Of a stretch of 64,000 nucleotides of DNA, positions 8,613 through 17,216 are shown in pieces. The stretch comes from Enterobacteriaceae bacterium RIT693 (lineage in GTDB: Bacteria > Pseudomonadota > Gammaproteobacteria > Enterobacterales > Enterobacteriaceae): contig WJYK01000011.1 of NCBI GenBank assembly GCA_009668225.1, positions 1 to 64,000 of the forward strand, read 5' to 3'. The first letter of the stretch is position 1. Every line of letters begins with the position of its first letter. The notes under the pieces are model-generated. The model made no database searches, was not told where the DNA came from, and worked only from the letters and a program-made list of their open reading frames with translations. The translations under genes and the position numbers were made by a program.

Positions 8613-9454
8613 TGAAGAAAAGCATGTTTACCATTCTATTGGCACTTGCCGTTTCAGCCGCTGCCAGCGCCAGCGAGCGCCTGGTTATTGCTGGCGGCTC
8701 ACTGACCGAACTCGTTTATGCCCTTGGAGTGGGCAGTCAGGTCGTTGGCGTAGACGAAACGACAACCTGGCCGCCGGAAACGGAAAAATTGCCCCACACC
8801 GGTCCCTGGATGCAGCTCAGCAGCGAGTCCATTTTGTCGCTTCGTCCCACAACATTCATTACCTGGCAGGACGCCGGCCCGCAGATCGCCCTTGAACAGC
8901 TCAGAAAAATGAAGGTAAACGTGCTGATGCTCCCACGTGTACCCGCTACGGTCGAACAGATGTATGAAAATATTCAAACACTTGCTAACGTTCTGGACCG
9001 TCAGCAGCAGGGCCAGGAGCTGGTTGTCAGCCTGCGCCATCGGCTGGAGGCTGTTGCCAAAAGCAGCGCCCTCAAACCTCACTCCGTCAGCGCCATGTTT
9101 ATTCTCTCTGCGGGCGGAAGCGTGCCACAGGTTGCCGGCGCAGGCAGCGTCGCGGACGCCATCCTAAAAATGGCGGGAGCAAACAACATCGCCCGGCATC
9201 GGCAGTATCAGAGCTACAGCACAGAGGCGACGATCGCCGCCAATCCGGATGTCATTGTCGCGACGACTCAAATGACGAAGGGCAATCCTGACGTGCTGAA
9301 AGCCATTCCTGGCATCACCCACACCTCGGCCTGGAAAAATAAGCGGATAGTCATTATCGATCGGGCGCTGATCCTGGGCATGGGCCCGCGTATCGCAGAA
9401 GCCGCGGAACAACTGCATCACCAGTTTTGGCCTGATTCTGGCCAAAGCGATTAA
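8612..9454 (+). CDS. chuT: periplasmic hemin-binding protein ChuT/HmuT
   Basis: 280 residues with a signal peptide (cleavage near SASA-SE) and a periplasmic binding protein type III fold (IAGGSLTELVYALG; VVGVDETTTWPPE). In the family it binds heme in the periplasm and delivers it to the ChuU/HmuV importer. A GTG at 8600 would give a longer frame, but the ATG at 8612 directly begins the signal peptide and overlaps the receptor stop (TGATG), which implies translational coupling. No chuU or hmuV follows here, so its partner permease is not in this operon. Confidence 0.9.
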   Translation: MKKSMFTILLALAVSAAASASERLVIAGGSLTELVYALGVGSQVVGVDETTTWPPETEKLPHTGPWMQLSSESILSLRPTTFITWQDAGPQIALEQLRKMKVNVLMLPRVPATVEQMYENIQTLANVLDRQQQGQELVVSLRHRLEAVAKSSALKPHSVSAMFILSAGGSVPQVAGAGSVADAILKMAGANNIARHRQYQSYSTEATIAANPDVIVATTQMTKGNPDVLKAIPGITHTSAWKNKRIVIIDRALILGMGPRIAEAAEQLHHQFWPDSGQSD

Positions 9455-9475
9455 AAATCACTTCGAAAATGAGCG

Positions 9476-10831
9476 ATGTTGAACATGAAACCTGAACTGG
9501 ATCTCCAGGCGCACTTCGCGCTACCCGGCGGCCAGCCCTTTAAAGATCGTCATGCCACCATGCCGTGGCGCGGCGCGGCCCCCGTCGCCAAAGAGCAGCT
9601 TGAGCAAACCTGGCAGCAGGTGATTGCCAGCCCAACGCCTCCCGGCAAAAGGCTGGTCTATCTGCATATTCCCTTCTGTGCAACGCACTGTACTTTTTGC
9701 GGTTTTTACCAGAATCGCTACGAAGAAGATCGCTGCGAGCGCTACACCAACGCGCTGCTCAGGGAAATTGAGCTGGAGGCCAACAGCCCGCTGCACCAGT
9801 CTGCGCCCATTCACGCCATCTACTTTGGCGGCGGCACGCCTTCGGCGCTTTCGGCAAGAGATTTGGCGCGGATCATTGCCGCCCTGCGCCGCAGCCTGCC
9901 GCTGGCACCGGACTGTGAAATCACCATCGAAGGCCGGGTGCTGAATTTTGACGATGAGCGCATCGACGCCTGCCTCGACGCGGGCGCAAACCGTTTCTCC
10001 ATCGGCATTCAGTCGTTTAACAGCAAAATCCGTAAAAAAATGGCGCGTACGTCCGACGGCCCTACCGCCCGGCGCTTTATGGAAAACCTCTGCAAACGCG
10101 ATCGTGCCGCCGTGGTGTGCGATTTACTGTTTGGCCTACCGGGCCAGGATCAAAAAGTGTGGGCAGAAGATCTGGCTATCGCGCGGGACATCGGCCTTGA
10201 CGGCGTCGACCTTTATGCCCTGAACCTGCTGCCGCAAACGCCGCTGGGCAAAGCCGTGGAAAACGGACGCGTCACCCTTCCTTCTCCCGCAGAACGCAGG
10301 GATCTGTACCTTCAGGGCTGCGACTTTATGGACAGCGCGGGCTGGCGCTGCATCAGCAACAGCCACTGGGCACGCACCACGCGAGAGCGCAACCTGTACA
10401 ACCTGCTGATAAAACAAGGTGCAGACTGCCTGGCCTTTGGCTCAGGAGCGGGCGGCTCGGTCAACGGCTATTCCTGGATGGTCGAACGCAATCTGGAAAG
10501 CTGGCATACCGCCGTCGCCGCCGGGAAAAAGCCGCTGATGATGATGGCCCGCACCACCGACCCAGGTTACCGCTGGCGGCATCGGCTGCAGGCCGGGATT
10601 GAAACTGCACGCGTGCCGCTCGATGAATTGACCGCCGATGCGCCTCTGCTCCAGCCGCTGCTCACCCAGTGGCACGAATCTGGCCTGACCCGCGATAGCT
10701 CTTCCTGTCTGCGCCTGACCGACGAAGGGCGCTTCTGGGCCAGCAATATCTTTCAGTCCCTGCAGACGCTGATTTCAACCCTGAATACCCCATTAACAAC
10801 GGACAAAAAACCACAAGGAGCTCCCCTATGA
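9476..10831 (+). CDS. chuW: anaerobic heme-degrading radical SAM methyltransferase ChuW/HutW
   Basis: 451 residues. The radical SAM cluster motif CATHCTFC (Cys 68, 72, 75) is intact, followed by the GGGTPS motif near residues 118-123 and a HemN-like C-terminal domain. ChuW opens the heme ring without oxygen using SAM-derived chemistry, releasing iron and making the tetrapyrrole anaerobilin. The gene begins 21 bases after chuT. A second ATG (9485) is an equally possible start because neither has a strong ribosome site. It overlaps chuX by four bases. Confidence 0.93.
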   Translation: MLNMKPELDLQAHFALPGGQPFKDRHATMPWRGAAPVAKEQLEQTWQQVIASPTPPGKRLVYLHIPFCATHCTFCGFYQNRYEEDRCERYTNALLREIELEANSPLHQSAPIHAIYFGGGTPSALSARDLARIIAALRRSLPLAPDCEITIEGRVLNFDDERIDACLDAGANRFSIGIQSFNSKIRKKMARTSDGPTARRFMENLCKRDRAAVVCDLLFGLPGQDQKVWAEDLAIARDIGLDGVDLYALNLLPQTPLGKAVENGRVTLPSPAERRDLYLQGCDFMDSAGWRCISNSHWARTTRERNLYNLLIKQGADCLAFGSGAGGSVNGYSWMVERNLESWHTAVAAGKKPLMMMARTTDPGYRWRHRLQAGIETARVPLDELTADAPLLQPLLTQWHESGLTRDSSSCLRLTDEGRFWASNIFQSLQTLISTLNTPLTTDKKPQGAPL

Positions 10832-11325
10832 CTTCCGTTTCCCTCGCCGATTACTTAAAAACCCAGCCGGACGGCACCCTGGAATCCATCGCCGCACAAT
10901 ATAATGTCACCCTGCTGAACGTTGTGACTCAGCTTCCTGCTCTTGCCCTGGTCAGCGGCGAGCAGTTCGACACCGTCTGGGATACCGTTGTCGAATGGGG
11001 CAGCGTCACCACGCTGGTACATACCGCCGACCTGATTATTGAATTTTCCGGCGAGCTGCCTTCCGGCTTCCACCGCCACGGCTACTTCAACCTGCGCGGC
11101 AAGAAAGGCATGACGGGGCACATTAAAGCAAGTAACTGCACCCACATCGCGTTGGTAGAGCGTAAATTCATGGGGATGGACACCGCCTCGATTCTGTTCT
11201 TCAATCAGGCAGGCAGTGCGATGCTGAAAATCTTCATCGGGCGCGACGATCATCGCCAGTTACTGGCAGATCAGCTCGCGGCTTTCCGGGCGCTGGCAGA
11301 GACACTTAAGGGAAATATTGCATGA
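10828..11325 (+). CDS. chuX: cytosolic heme carrier ChuX/HutX
   Basis: 165 residues, the usual length of the HutX/HuvX family. Members bind heme in the cytosol and pass it to the degrading enzyme. The segment SGFHRHGYFNLRGKKGMTGH fits the conserved core. The start overlaps the chuW stop (ATGA), with AAGGAG seven bases upstream, so the gene is translationally coupled to chuW. Confidence 0.92.
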   Translation: MTSVSLADYLKTQPDGTLESIAAQYNVTLLNVVTQLPALALVSGEQFDTVWDTVVEWGSVTTLVHTADLIIEFSGELPSGFHRHGYFNLRGKKGMTGHIKASNCTHIALVERKFMGMDTASILFFNQAGSAMLKIFIGRDDHRQLLADQLAAFRALAETLKGNIA

Positions 11326-11945
11326 CGCCATGGTTAATTTTTGGAGCCGGGGGTAAAGGCGTAGGCGCGCTAACCGCGAAGCTGGCGCTGGCAGAGAGTC
11401 GCCCCGTTGTTGCGCTGGTGCGTAACGAAGAGGCCGCAGCAAAACTCCGCGAGGCTGGCGCTCAGGTGATTATCGGTGACGCCTGCGATTCAGACGCGGT
11501 CACAGAAGCCTGTCGCCTTGCGGGCCAGGACGCAACCGTCATTTCGACAATGGGCGGCGCGCAGGATTACCCGGCGCACCGCACCGTTATCGACTGCGCC
11601 GAAAAAGCCGGGATCTCGCGTATGGTGCTGGTCACCTCTTTGGGCTGCGGAGAAAGCTGGGCTTACTTGTCCGACCGTGCAAAAGCAGGTTTCGGCCAGG
11701 GCGTACGAGAAAAATCTCTCGCGGAAAGCTGGCTGCAAACCAGCAAACTGGACTTTGCCATCGTTCGCCCCGGCGGCCTGCTTCACGGCGAGCCAACCGG
11801 TAAAGCTGTTCTGAGTCAGGCCCCCGAAATTCACGGCATGGTGATGCGTGCCGACGTCGCCGCGCACGTGGCCGAACGGGCAAAAGCCCCCCGCCTGAAC
11901 CGCCAGGTTTATGGCCTCGTTGAACCGGGGCTGAAACCGGCTTAA
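11322..11945 (+). CDS. chuY: ChuY-type NAD(P)-binding anaerobilin reductase
   Basis: 207 residues with an N-terminal Rossmann fold (WLIFGAGGKGVG) and a NmrA/SDR-like body. ChuY in E. coli O157 lies in the same place and reduces anaerobilin made by ChuW. The start overlaps the chuX stop by four bases. It is the last gene of the heme operon here; in E. coli O157, chuU and hmuV follow. An inverted repeat (GCCGGGCT with AGCCCGGC) lies just downstream at about 11951-11985 and may act as a weak terminator. Confidence 0.85.
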   Translation: MTPWLIFGAGGKGVGALTAKLALAESRPVVALVRNEEAAAKLREAGAQVIIGDACDSDAVTEACRLAGQDATVISTMGGAQDYPAHRTVIDCAEKAGISRMVLVTSLGCGESWAYLSDRAKAGFGQGVREKSLAESWLQTSKLDFAIVRPGGLLHGEPTGKAVLSQAPEIHGMVMRADVAAHVAERAKAPRLNRQVYGLVEPGLKPA

Positions 11946-12059
11946 CGCCGTGCCGGGCTTTCGCTTTTCTGGCGGTATAGCCCGGCCAGCTCTTCCCTCT
12001 TGCTACACTTCCAGATAGTTTCATTAGATAACTAACCTGAGAAGAAGGCAGATAACGCG

Positions 12060-12905
12060 ATGTCCGAACACAACTACCAGCCACCAAAAGTCTGGACCTG
12101 GAACAAGACCGAAGCAGGCCAGTTCTCCAGCATCAACCGCCCGGTTTCCGGCCCAACTCACGAAAAAACGCTGCCGGTAGGCAAGCATCCGCTGCAGCTT
12201 TATTCCCTTGGCACGCCTAACGGGCAGAAGGTGACTATTCTGCTGGAAGAGCTGCTGGCGCTGGGCATCAGCGGGGCAGAATACGACGCACACCTGATTC
12301 GTATCGGTGAAGGCGATCAGTTCTCCAGCGGCTTTGTAGAAGTCAATCCGAACTCCAAGATCCCGGCGCTGTTTGACCATTCCGTCACGCCGCCGCTGCG
12401 CGTATTTGAGTCCGGCAACATCCTGCTTTACCTCGCAGAAAAATTCGGCCGCTTCCTGCCGAAGGACATCGCCGGCCGTACCGAAGCGCTGAACTGGCTG
12501 TTCTGGCTGCAGGGTTCTGCGCCATACCTGGGCGGCGGTTTCGGTCACTTCTACCACTATGCGCCGGTCAAAATTGAGTACGCCATCAACCGCTTTGCTA
12601 TGGAAGCCAAGCGCCAGCTGGACGTGCTCGACAAACAGCTGGAGAATCATCGCTTTATTGCCGGAGATGAATACACCATCGCCGATATTGCGATCTTTAC
12701 CTGGTACGGTGCGCTGGCAAAAGGTGGCCTGTACGAATCCGCCGAGTTCCTGGACGTAGCTTCTTATAAGCACTTTGGCCGCTGGGCCGATGAAGTGGCT
12801 AACCGCCCGGCGGTTAAACGCGGCCGCATAGTGAACCGCACCTGGGGCGATGTGCAGCTGGCCGAGCGCCATGATGCTTCAGATTTTGATGATTTAGGGT
12901 TGTAG
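12060..12905 (+). CDS. yghU: glutathione-dependent disulfide-bond oxidoreductase YghU
   Basis: 281 residues; E. coli YghU is 288. The protein has an N-terminal extension (QPPKVWTWNKTEAGQFSSIN) typical of the YghU/YfcG nu-class GSTs, then a thioredoxin-like domain (NPNSKIPALFD, the cis-Pro region) and an all-helical C-terminal domain. YghU binds two glutathiones and reduces disulfides in the cytosol. It is probably a monocistronic gene: it is separated from chuY by 114 bases and is followed directly by a foldback repeat. Confidence 0.93.
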   Translation: MSEHNYQPPKVWTWNKTEAGQFSSINRPVSGPTHEKTLPVGKHPLQLYSLGTPNGQKVTILLEELLALGISGAEYDAHLIRIGEGDQFSSGFVEVNPNSKIPALFDHSVTPPLRVFESGNILLYLAEKFGRFLPKDIAGRTEALNWLFWLQGSAPYLGGGFGHFYHYAPVKIEYAINRFAMEAKRQLDVLDKQLENHRFIAGDEYTIADIAIFTWYGALAKGGLYESAEFLDVASYKHFGRWADEVANRPAVKRGRIVNRTWGDVQLAERHDASDFDDLGL

Positions 12906-12965
12906 TACTCACCCTCTGGAAGAAGTCTCTTAGCCACAAATATCGCCCATGAAATTCGGCTAAGG

Positions 12966-13533
12966 TTCCGTTCACTTCCAGTCCTGTTCACATGTCACCA
13001 CCGAACCGGTGAACGACTCGGGGAAGTCACCGTCACTTCCCCGAGACCCCGGACTCCCGGCCAAATAAATCGCCGCAAGCGGTAAACCTCCGTTTTATCT
13101 CCCAGTCCTGGGTCGGCTGAGATGCATTCCCGACGCTCTCAGCCTCCGGCCGTTCCCGACGTCCGGCCCCTCGCCAGTCGGAGAGAAAACGGAGGCGATT
13201 TAAGCCGGAACCGAGCCTCGCTTCAAATCCGCAGCTACACACAAAGTCACAGTCGCTTCAAGACCCGCAGCCACGCCCTTGTTCCCGGCTCTCATCGCCC
13301 CCGGTGATGACCCAACTCAGGCGGGGTTGAGCTGCCGGGAGCAGCGAAAGAGAGCGATCGTCGGGAACGAATCGCGAACGACCCCGAATGTTTGGGTGAT
13401 AGCCGGTGGGTTTACCGCTTTAGCGGCGATGAGCTCGCCGGGCGCCGGGGCTGTTCGGGGGATGGCGTTATCCCCCGGACACGTTCACCGTACTCTGAAC
13501 GTGCAGGGGAAATCGATCTGCAGGTGAACGGAA
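12966..13533 (+). repeat. foldback repeat, copy 1
   Basis: A 568-bp copy bounded by TTCCGTTCAC (12966-12975) and GTGAACGGAA (13524-13533). In this copy the match runs outward to 18 bases (12958-12975 against 13524-13541). The two halves are roughly complementary, for example ATCGCCGC..AGCGGTAAACC near 13060-13088 against the segment near 13408-13430, so the strand could fold into one long branched structure. Internal hairpins include CTCGGGGAAGT/ACTTCCCCGAG (about 13016-13046) and GCTGC/GCAGC (13331-13345). Homology with copy 3 extends about 55 bases to the left of the terminal repeat. It starts 60 bases after the yghU stop, in the yghU orientation. No transposase is encoded and no target duplication was seen. 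Confidence 0.9.
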
Positions 13534-13612
13534 CCTTAGCCAATCCGACATAAACAGCAGAGTCTTGCAATTAAAATCCGACAAGGCCTATCCCCACCTT
13601 TAAATCACACAA

Positions 13613-13671
13613 ATGATAATTATTTGCATTTAATTATAGCAGCAGCTATGTTTTATAGCATTTGCTATAAA
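13613..13671 (+). promoter_or_regulatory. Fur site and two MntR-like palindromes before sitA
   Basis: A Fur-like AAATGATAATTATTTGCAT starts at 13613. It is followed by ATAGC-AGCA-GCTAT (13636-13649), whose right side reads GCTATGTTTT like the enterobacterial MntR site. A perfect palindrome TTTATAGC-ATTT-GCTATAAA follows at 13652-13671, about 33 bases before the sitA start. Dual control by Fur and MntR is established for sitABCD in Salmonella; two adjacent palindromes here suggest two MntR dimers. Confidence 0.7.
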
Positions 13672-13704
13672 CGATGAATCTATAATCACTCGTGAGGGAA
13701 GACG

Positions 13705-14619
13705 ATGCCCGGGAAACTGAAGTTAACGCAGAGTATTGTGGCTGCTGCCGCCGCACTGGCAATGCTGTTTAGCGCCGCACAGGCACAGGCAAAATTTAAG
13801 GCGGTAACCACCTTTACCATCATCGCCGATATGGCGCAGAACGTGGCCGGGGACGCCGCCGACGTAGAGTCCATCACCAGGCCGGGGGCTGAAATTCATG
13901 AATACCAGCCCACGCCGGGAGACATTCGCCGGGCGCAGGGCGCGCAGCTAATTTTGACCAACGGGCTGAACCTCGAACTCTGGTTCGCGAAGTTTTATCA
14001 GCATCTGAAAGGCGTCCCTGAAGTCGTTGTCACCACCGGCATTCAGCCCACGGGCATCACCGAAGGCCCTTATAACGGCAAACCTAACCCTCACGCATGG
14101 ATGTCACCGCAAAATGCGCTGATCTACGTCGATAACATCCGGGATGCATTCGTCAAATACGATCCGGACAATACCGCGGCCTATACCCGCAACGCCGAAG
14201 CCTACAAGCAGAAAATTCAGCAGACCATCGAGCCCCTGCGCAACGAGCTGGCAAAAATTCCGGCGGATAAGCGCTGGCTGGTCACCAGCGAAGGCGCGTT
14301 CTCCTATCTCGCCAACGACTTTGGCCTGAAGGAGCTCTATCTGTGGCCGATCAACGCCGATCAGCAGGGAACGCCGCAGCAGGTGCGCAAAGTGATCGAC
14401 AGCATTCGTAAATACTATATACCGACGATCTTCAGCGAAAGTACCATTTCCGACAAGCCCGCTCGCCAGGCGGCACGTGAGTCCGGCGCGCATTACGGCG
14501 GCGTGCTGTATGTCGACTCCCTGAGCGCGGCAAACGGCCCGGTCCCGACCTACCTTGACCTGCTTCGCGTCACCACCAGCACTGTCGTTAACGGCATCAA
14601 TGAAGGGCTGAAAAAATGA
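13705..14619 (+). CDS. sitA: manganese/iron-binding periplasmic protein SitA
   Basis: 304 residues with a signal peptide (cleavage near AQAQA-KF) and the cluster A-I (ZnuA/PsaA) metal-binding fold: GAEIHEYQPTPGDI and NPHAWMSPQNA supply His ligands, TSEGAFSYL the acidic one and FSEST/YVDSL the C-terminal one. It captures Mn(II) and Fe(II) in the periplasm for SitBCD. GAGGGA lies five bases before the ATG. The stop overlaps the sitB start by four bases. Confidence 0.95.
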   Translation: MPGKLKLTQSIVAAAAALAMLFSAAQAQAKFKAVTTFTIIADMAQNVAGDAADVESITRPGAEIHEYQPTPGDIRRAQGAQLILTNGLNLELWFAKFYQHLKGVPEVVVTTGIQPTGITEGPYNGKPNPHAWMSPQNALIYVDNIRDAFVKYDPDNTAAYTRNAEAYKQKIQQTIEPLRNELAKIPADKRWLVTSEGAFSYLANDFGLKELYLWPINADQQGTPQQVRKVIDSIRKYYIPTIFSESTISDKPARQAARESGAHYGGVLYVDSLSAANGPVPTYLDLLRVTTSTVVNGINEGLKK

Positions 14620-15434
14620 GCCGTCGTGCCGGAATCGTCGTTCAGAACGCCAGCGTCACCTGGCGCAATGGCCATACCGCGCTGCGGGCGGCCAGCTTTG
14701 AAATCCCGACCGGCACCATAGCGGCGCTGGTTGGGGTCAACGGTTCAGGGAAGTCCACGCTGTTTAAAGCGATCATGGGCTTTGTGCACCTTGCCAGCGG
14801 CAACATTTCGATTCTGGATATGCCCACGCGCAAGGCGCTACGCAACAACCTGGTGGCCTATGTCCCGCAGTCCGAGGACGTGGACTGGACGTTCCCGGTG
14901 CTGGTTGAAGATGTGGTGATGATGGGCCGCTTCGGCCACATGGGCATGCTGCGCATTCCCGGTAAGGCAGACAAGCTGGCGGTTGAAAACGCCCTCGCCC
15001 GCGTCGGGATGAGCGAGTTCCGCAAGCGCCAAATAGGCGAGCTGTCCGGCGGGCAGAAAAAACGCGTGTTCCTCGCCCGTGCGATAGCCCAGGACGGCCA
15101 GGTGATCCTGCTGGACGAGCCGTTCACCGGCGTGGACGTGAAAACGGAAGAGCAGATCATCAGCCTGCTGCGCGAACTGCGCGATGAAGGCCGCACCATG
15201 CTGGTGTCGACCCATAACCTCGGCGCCGTTACCGATTATTGCGACTACACCGTGCTGGTGAAAGGCACCGTGCTGGCCTGCGGCCCTACCGACGTCACCT
15301 TTACCCAGGCAAACCTGGAGCTGGCCTTCAGCGGCGTGCTGCGCCACGTCACCTTAACCGGGAAAGAAACCAGCGTGCTCACCGACGACGAAAGGCCGTT
15401 TATCCACGGCGCAGCGTTAAAAGGGGAGCCGTAA
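14616..15434 (+). CDS. sitB: Mn/Fe ABC transporter ATPase SitB
   Basis: 272 residues with an intact Walker A (GVNGSGKST), signature (LSGGQKKRVFLARA), Walker B (VILLDEP) and switch His (STHN). It drives metal import through SitC/SitD. The gene is translationally coupled to its neighbours: four bases overlap with sitA and the stop TAA shares a base with the sitC ATG. Confidence 0.96.
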   Translation: MSRRAGIVVQNASVTWRNGHTALRAASFEIPTGTIAALVGVNGSGKSTLFKAIMGFVHLASGNISILDMPTRKALRNNLVAYVPQSEDVDWTFPVLVEDVVMMGRFGHMGMLRIPGKADKLAVENALARVGMSEFRKRQIGELSGGQKKRVFLARAIAQDGQVILLDEPFTGVDVKTEEQIISLLRELRDEGRTMLVSTHNLGAVTDYCDYTVLVKGTVLACGPTDVTFTQANLELAFSGVLRHVTLTGKETSVLTDDERPFIHGAALKGEP

Positions 15435-16291
15435 TGTCCGTCCTGCTTGAACCGTTTAGCTATGGTTATATGTTCAACGCCATCTGGGTTTCGGCGCTGG
15501 TCGGCGGCGTATGCGCCTTTCTCTCCTGCTACCTGATGCTAAAAGGCTGGTCGCTTATCGGTGACGCCCTTTCCCACTCTATCGTCCCAGGCGTTGCCGG
15601 CGCTTATATGCTCGGCCTGCCGTTTTCCATCGGCGCATTTTTCTCCGGCGGCCTCGCCGCAGGCACCATGCTGTTTTTAAACCAGCGCACGCGCCTGCGT
15701 GAAGACACCATTATTGGCCTTATCTTTTCGTCATTCTTTGGCCTCGGGCTGTTTATGGTGTCGCTCAACCCGACGTCGGTGAACATTCAGACCATCGTGC
15801 TCGGCAATATTCTCGCCATCGCCCCGTCGGATATCGTGCAGCTGGCAATTATCGGTTTTGTCTCGCTGGCGATCCTGCTGCTGAAGTGGAAAGACCTGAT
15901 GGTGACCTTCTTCGACGAAAACCATGCCCGCTCCATCGGCCTTAACCCGCTGTGGCTCAAAGGATTATTCTTCACCCTGCTTTCTGCGACCACCGTGGCG
16001 GCGCTGCAAACCGTCGGCGCATTTCTGGTGATTTGCATGGTGGTGACGCCGGGCGCGACGGCATATCTGCTGACCGACCGCTTTCCTAAGCTGCTGATTA
16101 TTTCCGTCACGTTAGGCACGTTTACCAGCGCATTCGGCACCTGGATAAGCTACTTCCTCGACGGCGCCACCGGCGGGATTATCGTGGTACTGCAAACGCT
16201 TATCTTCCTGCTGGCCTTCGTGTTTGCGCCCAAACACGGCCTGCTGGCTAACCGTCGGCGCGCGCGCCTGAGCCTGGAGCAAACGCCATGA
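15434..16291 (+). CDS. sitC: Mn/Fe ABC transporter permease SitC
   Basis: 285 residues from the ATG at 15434, which overlaps the sitB TAA and is preceded by AAGGGGAG. A longer in-frame reading from 15239 lies inside sitB and gives a basic, non-membrane leader, so it is rejected. Seven to nine predicted helices; VGGVCAFLSCYLMLKGWSLIGDALSHSIVPG (in the first third) is the hallmark of the ABC-3 family. It forms the membrane pore with SitD. Confidence 0.95.
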   Translation: MSVLLEPFSYGYMFNAIWVSALVGGVCAFLSCYLMLKGWSLIGDALSHSIVPGVAGAYMLGLPFSIGAFFSGGLAAGTMLFLNQRTRLREDTIIGLIFSSFFGLGLFMVSLNPTSVNIQTIVLGNILAIAPSDIVQLAIIGFVSLAILLLKWKDLMVTFFDENHARSIGLNPLWLKGLFFTLLSATTVAALQTVGAFLVICMVVTPGATAYLLTDRFPKLLIISVTLGTFTSAFGTWISYFLDGATGGIIVVLQTLIFLLAFVFAPKHGLLANRRRARLSLEQTP

Positions 16292-17136
16292 GCCTGTTAG
16301 AGACGCTGCTTTCCCCCTTCCAGTTTGGCTTTATGATCAACGCCCTGACCATGACCACGCTGGTCGCCATCCCCTGCGCGCTGCTTTCCTGCTTCCTGGT
16401 GCTAAAAGGCTGGGCGCTGATGGGCGATGCCATGAGTCACGCGGTGTTCCCCGGCGTGGTGATCGCCTGGATGGTGGGCCTGCCGCTGGGCCTCGGCGCG
16501 TTCGTGGCCGGGCTGTTTTGTGCCTTTGCCACCGGTTACCTGCAGGACAACAGCCGCATCAAGCGCGATACGGTGATGGGCATCGTCTTCTCCGGCATGT
16601 TCGGCGTGGGCCTGGTGCTTTACGTCTACCTGAAACCAGATATCCATCTCGACCACATTCTGTTTGGCGACATGTTGGGCGTAAGCTACAGCGATATTCT
16701 GCAAACGGGCGCTATCGTGCTGCTAACGGTGATTATAGTGGGGCTAAAATGGCGGGATTTGCTGCTGCATGCCTTCGATCCTATTCAGGCGCAGGTTTCC
16801 GGCCTGAACGTTAAGCTGCTGAACTACGGCCTGCTCTGCCTGGTGTCGCTGACCATCGTCGCGGCGCTAAAGGCGGTAGGAATAATCCTCGCGATTTCCC
16901 TGCTTATCGCGCCTGGCGCCATCGCCTCGCTGCTAACGCGCACCTTTAAAGGCATGATGCTGGTTGCGCTCGTGCAGGCTATCGTGACGTCCTTCCTCGG
17001 CGTCTATCTCTCATTCTTTATCGACAGCGCGCCCGCGCCGACTATCGTCGTGCTCTCGGCCCTGGTATTTATCGCCGCGTTTATTCGAGCCACAATCGGG
17101 CAGCGGCGAATGGAAGCGATAAGCGAGCCATCCTGA
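16288..17136 (+). CDS. sitD: Mn/Fe ABC transporter permease SitD
   Basis: 282 residues, a paralogue of SitC with the same ABC-3 motif (LVLKGWALMGDAMSHAVFPG) and a similar helix pattern. The ATG overlaps the sitC stop by four bases. It ends the operon; a regulator gene begins 80 bases later. Confidence 0.95.
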   Translation: MSLLETLLSPFQFGFMINALTMTTLVAIPCALLSCFLVLKGWALMGDAMSHAVFPGVVIAWMVGLPLGLGAFVAGLFCAFATGYLQDNSRIKRDTVMGIVFSGMFGVGLVLYVYLKPDIHLDHILFGDMLGVSYSDILQTGAIVLLTVIIVGLKWRDLLLHAFDPIQAQVSGLNVKLLNYGLLCLVSLTIVAALKAVGIILAISLLIAPGAIASLLTRTFKGMMLVALVQAIVTSFLGVYLSFFIDSAPAPTIVVLSALVFIAAFIRATIGQRRMEAISEPS

Positions 17137-17216
17137 ACCAGCGTGAAGCGACCCAGGTAACGATTTTATGGTACAAAGTACCTTCCGTTTTTTGCACAAG
17201 TACCAGGGTCGCGCCA

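Noticed and set aside
12024-12872. 282-codon minus-strand ORF opposite yghU
   Set aside because: Antisense frame of a well-conserved gene; no ribosome site or family pattern.
13279-13527. 82-codon ORF in the foldback repeat, with near-identical frames in copies 2, 3 and 4
   Set aside because: The repeat is nearly identical in nucleotide sequence between copies, so shared frames are expected. Differences fall in stems with paired changes, and there is no ribosome site. The frame uses structural palindromes as codons. It is most likely not a protein gene.
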